A stretch of DNA of 64,000 nucleotides from Halichoerus grypus (taxonomy: Eukaryota > Chordata > Mammalia > Carnivora > Phocidae), in the NCBI RefSeq assembly GCF_964656455.1, contig NC_135715.1, positions 77,141,414-77,205,413 on the forward strand, in the 5' to 3' direction. Below, in pieces: positions 58,110 to 64,000 of the stretch; positions within the stretch are counted from its first letter, which is position 1; the number at the start of each line of letters is the position of its first letter. The notes beneath the pieces were generated by a model. It made no database searches. It was not told where the DNA came from and saw nothing but the letters and a program-made list of their open reading frames with translations. The translations under genes were made by a program, and so were the position numbers.

Positions 58110-58954
58110 TTCCTGGAAGGCACAACAATAAGAGAGGAATATTTGTTGCTACTTTATTAATACAAACCAACACTTCCAAACCTTATTCCAGGCTGTCATT
58201 AGATTATTTCTGCTGTTCATGTTTCTTTCAGTTGCCTGTTTTCAGACAACAAATATTCTACCACTTCAAGTTTACTGCTATTTTTCATTCTCTACAAAAC
58301 ATTAGTTAAGAGTTTTGCATAAGCCTTGCATCATGGTTCAGATACAGGCTATGAACTCATATCTTACTATTGTTATGTGTCTGGTATTTAATGTTAAATG
58401 TAATGTATGGAGACCCTAACTTAGGTGAGCCCAGTTAGGGTTGTGTCATATACAGGTGAGGAATCCATTAACTTTTTTGACTATTTAGGAAGTTCAGATA
58501 TGGGGGGGCAAAGTATAAATTTACATAAAATAAAAGTAATCATTACCTTCATTGTGTATAAAGTAATAACTTTCAAAATGACTATTTATTTCACCTCATT
58601 TTTAAAGATAATTTCTTGGATCTTCTTTCAACCATAATATTATTTATTTTCATTATATTTCTCCATTTACTTTTATTTTTTTGGCTTGTCCAAAATAGTA
58701 CATGTCAGCCTGTATTTGCTAGAATTTTCTCTAAGGTAAGTAGATGGAAATAGCATTATAAGATAACAAGTGAACTACTGATCAATTTGGTCTATGTGGT
58801 TGTGAGCATGAAATGATGGGCTGATAAAATATTAAACTACTATATTTAGAGAGAATTTCCAATAATGTCACACAGGAAGAATCAGAAATTTCATGCTTCT
58901 AAATGATGAAGAAATTCTTTCTTGCCTGCTCAATTTTTAACTTACTCTTCCTGC

Positions 58955-58977
58955 AAAAAAAAAAAAAAAAAAAAAAA
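58955..58977. repeat. A23 homopolymer
   Basis: Immediately precedes the LTR-like segment starting GCAGAGTTTAAATCCCCGTC. Confidence 0.9.
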
Positions 58978-59290
58978 GCAGAGTTTAAATCCCCGTCACC
59001 AAAGTGTGGGCTAGCTCTCAGAGCACTCGGATTAGGAGGCAAGAGTGGACCTGCATCACTGTCAAAACTAAAGGTTCTGGGATTTTACTCTACCTACCTG
59101 CAAGCTAGCAAGCTAGTTAGCCAACCAGTTTCACTGATGCTCCAGAAGACACACAACTCTTGGGTCAAAGACAAACAGTGTTATTACTCACAGCAAAAGC
59201 AGTAGCCAAAGTGTCGGCATAGCTGCATCAATTACCCAAGCCCAACTACCACAAGAACATGGAGGAATGGATGATACCTATGAGTTGCAT
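58978..59290 (-). other. Possible LTR-like fragment, family unknown
   Basis: The order GGGCTAGCTCTCAGAGCACT ... GTCAAAGACAAACAGTGTTA TTACTCACAGCA has the look of an antisense LTR polyadenylation region (TTATT complement of AATAA). Two related short repeats, GCAAGCTAGCAAGCTAG, occur at about 59100. I found no partner LTR or retroviral gene, so this is a guess. Confidence 0.25.
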
Positions 59291-59734
59291 TACAGGAAAG
59301 AAACCCTAACTTTGGAAAAGTCACTGTTTTTACAATAATAGCAGGAGCAAGCCTGCCCCCCCCTCCTTTTTTTAGGAGAGATGGTATCTAATCCCTCCAG
59401 GTTGTTCTCGATGCAAACAAAACCCTGAGAAATGGCCCAGGTAAAGAGCAGTCAGGGATTCTTGGGATACACAGCAAGACATGTATGGGCATGAGAAACC
59501 CATGGAGGAATGTCTCCCAACAGCATCATCCAAATAGAGAAGCCATTTTTAGGATAATTAATCATTGGTGACAGACACTTTGAAGAAATCAAAGCCACTT
59601 TAGAAATGTAGTTAGTGGTCAAGATTGTGCTTCAAGTTTGAACTTGAAGTAATTGCCAATTGAAAGAATTAGTAAGAATTTTCTGCAATTTTCACTAAAC
59701 TCTCTGAAACAGGAAAGTGACCACACCTGCATTA
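59291..59734. other. Unclassified DNA
   Basis: No repeat or gene recognised. Confidence 0.4.
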
Positions 59735-59880
59735 GTTCAAACCCAGCTATACTGCTTATCGAGGAAGTGATTTCATCTCCCTGTTCATTAATTTCTTATC
59801 TGTATTAAGGGAATAGTAATAATAACTATTGCTTGTTGTGATTAAATTACTTAATTTATGTAGAAAGAACTATATATGTG
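59735..59880 (+). mobile_element. MIR, plus strand
   Basis: GTTCAAACCCAGCTATACTG (tRNA B-box remnant), AAGTGATTTCATCTCCCTGT, TTTCTTATCTGTATTAAGGG and TAATAATAACTATTGCTTGT follow the MIR core. Confidence 0.75.
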
Positions 59881-60439
59881 TTAACTACTAATTCTCTACA
59901 GTTACCATTACTATCAGTACAATCATTATTATTTATTACTAGAATATAATAGACAGGAATAATATGGAACATACATTTAATAGAGCAAGGACAATAAAAG
60001 AAGATAAACACATACTGGAATTAGAATAGAGACAGTTTTCTTAAGGATTTCACCAACTCCTTGTGAGATTGAATTAGCAGTTAGTATTTGAACCTAGTTT
60101 TATTATATTTAGTATGATGTATGTAATTATACTTAAATTTTCAAATAACACATGAAATATTTCTGATATCATAATATGCAATTATTTTATTCTAATCAAA
60201 TAAATTTTGTTGTCACAATAAAGTAAGTAAAAGCCCCACTCATGGTTTCAGTATAGAGTAATATTCTGATCACACATGCCCTATCCAGTTGCTGCATCAG
60301 GGTCTGAAGCCAGTCACTGAGATGCATAGGACCCATAGAATGCTGCCCTACCAATGTTGCCTTACCTGATGGGGTGTCTTATGTGTCACACCAATGCAGA
60401 ATTTACTATTCATCAAAGAATTGTCCTAAACGATTAAAA
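59881..60439. other. Unclassified AT-rich DNA
   Basis: No repeat or gene recognised. Confidence 0.4.
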
Positions 60440-62040
60440 ATCAACAAGCCAGACTTTTACTTCCAGACAGATGGAATAGTAATAATTATTGTTCTCCCTG
60501 CTAAGTGCCACTAAAAACCTGGATAGTATATATGTATAAAATAAATTTAAGAAGCCTATGAACGGCGAAGAAGTCCACTGACTAGGGAATGTAGGAATAA
60601 CATGATAGTGAGTTTTTGGAGTTTAGTTTTGGCTTGGTTTGTTTTTTCTTTATATATCTTACACTGGAGCTGGAGTAGCTGGCCACCCCAAAATGCTAAT
60701 AGATACAGACAAAATTAAACCCCAAGAAAAGCCCTCTTTCTAGCCAAAGAACCAGTAAAACAGAAGCTTAGTAACACAGAAAACTTTTGACAATACTGTT
60801 TTCCTCCAGCTAAAATAGAAACCATAGCCCTACTCTTACCCATGCTAGAAAAGATGGAGTGGGGAAACTAGACTTTCATTTAACCCAGGCTAAAATGAGG
60901 CACCTCAATCTCCCCTACTGGTGTGGTATTAAAGAAGGCTGAGTAGAATGCTGGGACTTTCATACCTGTCAAATGGTAATGAGACCCCACATAGCAGGGT
61001 CAGTGGAGACCTTGTGGGGAACCTGGAATTCCACCCTGTAGGAATGAGGAACTCCTTAGCTCCCAGCTGTTATGATGTCACAGGAAGCCTCATGAGAGTC
61101 AGGTCTTTCACTATTACTCAGTGATGATTGAGGCCACCTCCCTGATGTCATTGGAGGTAATGTGGGGAGCACTGATAAGGCACTCTCATCTCTCCCCTCC
61201 AGGGAGGTATAAACAGGGGTCTTTTGGGGAACCAGAACTTTGTCATTTTCCAGCAGTAACAAGGAGCTCTCACCACCTTGGGCATCAACAGAGGCCAAGG
61301 GAATGGACTTCTACTCGCACCTAGTAATAATGAGACAATCCATCTCCCATTTTTCTGCCAGAGATGTCAGAGGAAGCCAGCTAAAACAGGTTTAAATGAG
61401 ATTCAGAGTCTCATAACATAATAACTAAAATGTCCTGGTTTCAATAAAAAATTACTCATCTTACCAAGAACAAGGAAAATGTCAGCTGGAGTAAAAAAGA
61501 CAAAAATAGGTACTAACAAAAAAATGACAAAGATGTTAAAATCTGACAAAGATTTTAGAGATAAAGAAGTCATCATAAAAATGTTTCAAATCTCATCAAA
61601 TAGAAGATATAAAGAACCAAATGGAAATTGTATAACTGAAAAATACAATAACAGAAATACAGACTCATTGGTGAACTCACTAACAGAATGAAGAAGGTAG
61701 AGGGAAAAATTAATGAACTGGAAGATAGAACAACATAAATTACCCCAACCTAAGAATAGAGAGAAAACAGACTGAAGAAAATGAACAGAGCCTCAGGGAC
61801 CTATGGGACTATAACAAAATATTTAACATTCTTGTCATTGGAAACTCAGAGGAAAGGGGGAAAGAGGGTGAGATTTTAAAAAGTAGCTGCAGCTTCCCAA
61901 ATTTGGCAAAAGCCTATAAACCTATAGATTCAAGAATCTAAAAGAATCCGAACAGGATAAATCCAAAGATTCCACCCCAAAACACAGTATAGTCAAAGTT
62001 CTGAAAACTGAAGACAAATAATCTTTAAAAAATAAAAGAT

Positions 62041-62251
62041 AGGGGCACCTCAGTGGCTCAGTCGGTTAAGCGTCTGCCTTCAGCTCCGGTCATGATCCCA
62101 GGGTTCTGGGATCGAGCCCCGCATCGGGCTCCCTGCTCGGTGGGAGGCCTGCTTCTCTCTCTCCCACTCCCCCTGCTTGTATCCCCTCTCTCGCTGTCTC
62201 TCTCTCTCTCTGTCAAATAAATAAAATATTAAAATAAAATAAAATAAAATA
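62041..62251 (+). mobile_element. Can-SINE nested in the old L1
   Basis: GGGGCACCTCAGTGGCTCAG head, GTCGGTTAAGCGTCTGCCTT with both CpGs kept, GGGATCGAGCCCCGCATCGG, TC microsatellite, AAATAAATAAAATATT then (AAAAT)n. Duplication AAAAAATAAAAGATA at 62027-62041 and 62252-62266. CpG content points to a young copy. Confidence 0.96.
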
Positions 62252-63322
62252 AAAAAATAAAAGATAAATAATGCATTATCTACAGAGAAAAATAATTTGA
62301 ATGATAATAGACTTTTCATCAGAAATCATGGAGTCCAGAAGAAAATAAAACATTTTTTAAGTACAAAAAGAGAAGAACTGTAAATTCTATATCCAGGGAA
62401 GAATATCTTTCATGGTATGAATGGAAAATCAAAACATTCTCAAATGAAGGAAAATTAATAGAATTATCACCAGCTGGTCTACTTTTAAGAAATGTCTAAA
62501 GGAAGTTCTCTAAACAGAAAAGATATAATAAAAGGAGAAATCTTGGAACATCAGGGGGAAAAAAAAGAAAACAAGAGAAATAGTAAAAACATAGGCAAAT
62601 TTTATTTCTCTTGAGTTTCTAAATCATGTTTAAATGCTGAAGAAAAATTATAGCACTTAGATAGGGTTCTAAACATATGTAGAGAAAATATTATAATTGT
62701 CAAGTAACTACTAAAAAGCTATACAAAGATATATACTCAAAAACATTAAAGACAAATTAAAAAGGAATTTTAAAAAGTGTTCAGGTAACCCACAGGAAGA
62801 AGGCATAAAAAAAAAAAAAAAACAGAGAAGCTAAAAACAGAAGGAACAAATAGGAAAAAAAAATAGTAGACTTAAGCCCTAATGTACCAATAATTATATT
62901 AAATATAAATGATTCAAATATGCCAATTCAATGACAGAGATTGGCAGAGTGGATTTGAAAACATGACTGACCATATTTTATCTATGAGGAACTCAACTCA
63001 ATATAATGATATCGGTAGACTGAAAGTAAAAAAATGGGAGAAATATGTAACCATTAATCAAAAAAAGCAAGAGTAGCAATTACCAGAGACAGAGAGGGAC
63101 ATTACATAATGAAAAAAGTGTTAATCCACCAAGTCATAACATCCTAAATTTGCATGTACTAAATAAACAACAGATTAAAATAAGCGAAGCAAACACTGAT
63201 AGAACTAAATAGAGAATTAGGCAAACTCACAATTAGAGTTGGAAACTTTGACAACCCTCTCTCAACAACTGATAAAACAACTGGAGAGAAAATCAGCAAG
63301 GATCTATAAAAAGTCAGCAACA

Positions 63323-63483
63323 CAGGGCACAGGGTGGCTCAGTCAGTTAAGCAGCGAATTTGATTTTGGCTCAGGTCATGCTCTCAGTGTGGTGAGATCA
63401 AGCCCTATGTCAGGCTCATGAACTTTGGATGGAGCCTGCTTAAGATTCTCCCTCTTGCTCTGCCCCTCTCCACCCAAAAAAAT
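63323..63483 (+). mobile_element. Older Can-SINE nested in the old L1
   Basis: CAGGGCACAGGGTGGCTCAG head, GATTTTGGCTCAGGTCATGC, GTGAGATCAAGCCCTATGTC, GCCTGCTTAAGATTCTCCCT and CCCAAAAAAATAAAAA end: an older subfamily than its neighbours. Duplication AAAAAGTCAGCAACA at 63308-63322 against AAAAACCTCAGCAACA at 63484-63499. Confidence 0.92.
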
Positions 63484-63730
63484 AAAAACCTCAGCAACAT
63501 CAACCAATAAGATTTGATCAACATTTATACAACACTCTATATAGACATATTCTTTACAAGCACTCATAGAGCATACATCAAAATAGACTATCCTGGGCCA
63601 TTAAACAAACTTCAACAAATTTTTAAAAACTGAATTCATACAGTGTGTTTTATGACCACAGGGAATCAAATTAAAAATCAGTAATAGAAAGATAAAGGAA
63701 AAAACTCCAAACATTTAGAAATTAAATGAC

Positions 63731-63947
63731 AGGGACACCTGGGTGGCTCGGTCGGTTAAGCGTCTGCCTTCAGCTCAGGTCATGATCCATCATGATCCCT
63801 GGGTCCTGGATCGAGTCCCACATCAGGCTCCCTGCTCAGCGGGAGCCTGCTTCTCCTTCTGCCTGCCATTCCCCCTGCTTGTGCGTGCTCTCTCTTGCTC
63901 ACTCGTGCCCTCTCTCTCTCTCTGAAAAATAAAAGCTTAAAAAAAAA
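63731..63947 (+). mobile_element. Can-SINE nested in the old L1, with internal duplication
   Basis: AGGGACACCTGGGTGGCTCG head, GTCGGTTAAGCGTCTGCCTT, TC-rich middle, AAAAATAAAAGCTT and A10 tail. CATGATCCAT (63781-63790) is repeated as CATGATCCCT (63791-63800). Perfect duplication AGAAATTAAATGAC at 63717-63730 and 63948-63961. Confidence 0.96.
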
Positions 63948-64000
63948 AGAAATTAAATGACAAATTTCTAGTAATCTATGGATCACAGAGGAAGTCTCAT

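Larger units (their letters stand above)
54938..58954. other. Unclassified AT-rich DNA with simple repeats
   Basis: About 4 kb without any recognised transposon. It includes A27 at 55477-55503 and (GT)n at 58067-58108. Frames up to 108 codons (for example 57115-57441 minus) show no family resemblance. Confidence 0.45.
60440..64000 (+). mobile_element. Old L1 (L1M group), plus strand, running off the window
   Basis: Reads from a probable 5' UTR (start uncertain) through an ORF1 remnant (about 61480-62520, with GAATCATATC-like coding lost; TTCTATATCCAGGGAAGAAT and AATGTCTAAAGGAAGTTCTC mark its C-terminus) into ORF2. ORF2 landmarks are ATTGGCAGAGTGGATTTGAA at about 62940, TTGGAAACTTTGACAACCCT at about 63238 (GDFN region), then 'CACTCATAGAGC' and TTTTATGACCACAGGGAATC (SDHN region) at about 63650. 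Many stops and frameshifts. Three Can-SINEs are nested in it. A 70-codon frame at 61479-61691 is an ORF1 remnant. Confidence 0.8.

Overview
This window is nuclear DNA from a carnivoran mammal. The diagnosis rests on 13 tRNA-Lys-derived Can-SINEs (GGGTGGCTCAG head, CT-rich middle, AATAAA plus A tail) and two long LINE-1 copies with carnivore-type 5' and 3' ends. The SINEs look caniform (dog, bear, mustelid or seal side), but I cannot name a species. I found no host protein-coding gene, tRNA or rRNA gene, CRISPR array or prokaryotic feature. The window reads as intergenic or deep-intronic DNA built from layered retrotransposon insertions. Nearly all long open frames lie inside L1 or SINE copies.

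Layout. 0-13.4 kb: AT-rich background with Can-SINEs, an MLT1 LTR, a GGAA purine tract and fragments of old L1. 13.4-21.4 kb: a near-complete plus-strand L1 (about 7.1 kb, perfect 16-bp target duplication) inserted into the 3' part of an older minus-strand L1, which itself carries a 5' inversion. 21.4-28.2 kb: mostly unclassified DNA with a 23-bp tandem duplication, a perfect 44-bp inverted repeat, an L2 3' end, two Can-SINEs and a CpG-rich patch. 28.2-33.8 kb: minus-strand L1 remnants with two inserted SINEs, then an L1MA-type 3' end. 33.8-49.0 kb: ancient repeats (MIR, MER5, a hAT-like element, three MaLR LTRs, L2) and simple repeats, with one 118-bp recent L1 3' end. 49.0-54.9 kb: a full-length-like minus-strand L1 with an uninterrupted ORF1 and a broken ORF2. 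54.9-60.4 kb: unclassified DNA. 60.4-64.0 kb: an old plus-strand L1 holding three nested Can-SINEs and running off the window.

How the parts relate. L1 ORF1p (RNA-binding) and ORF2p (endonuclease and reverse transcriptase) mobilise L1 itself and, in trans, tRNA-derived SINEs. Both long L1 copies have a broken ORF2, so neither should move on its own. The most unusual structures are the 44-bp inverted repeat, the duplicated 5' and 3' untranslated modules of the plus-strand L1, the intact ORF1 in the minus-strand L1, and a 30-kb stretch without Can-SINEs. I see no convincing new biological system. Repeat family names come from recall of consensus patterns, not a database search, and boundaries of old elements are approximate.
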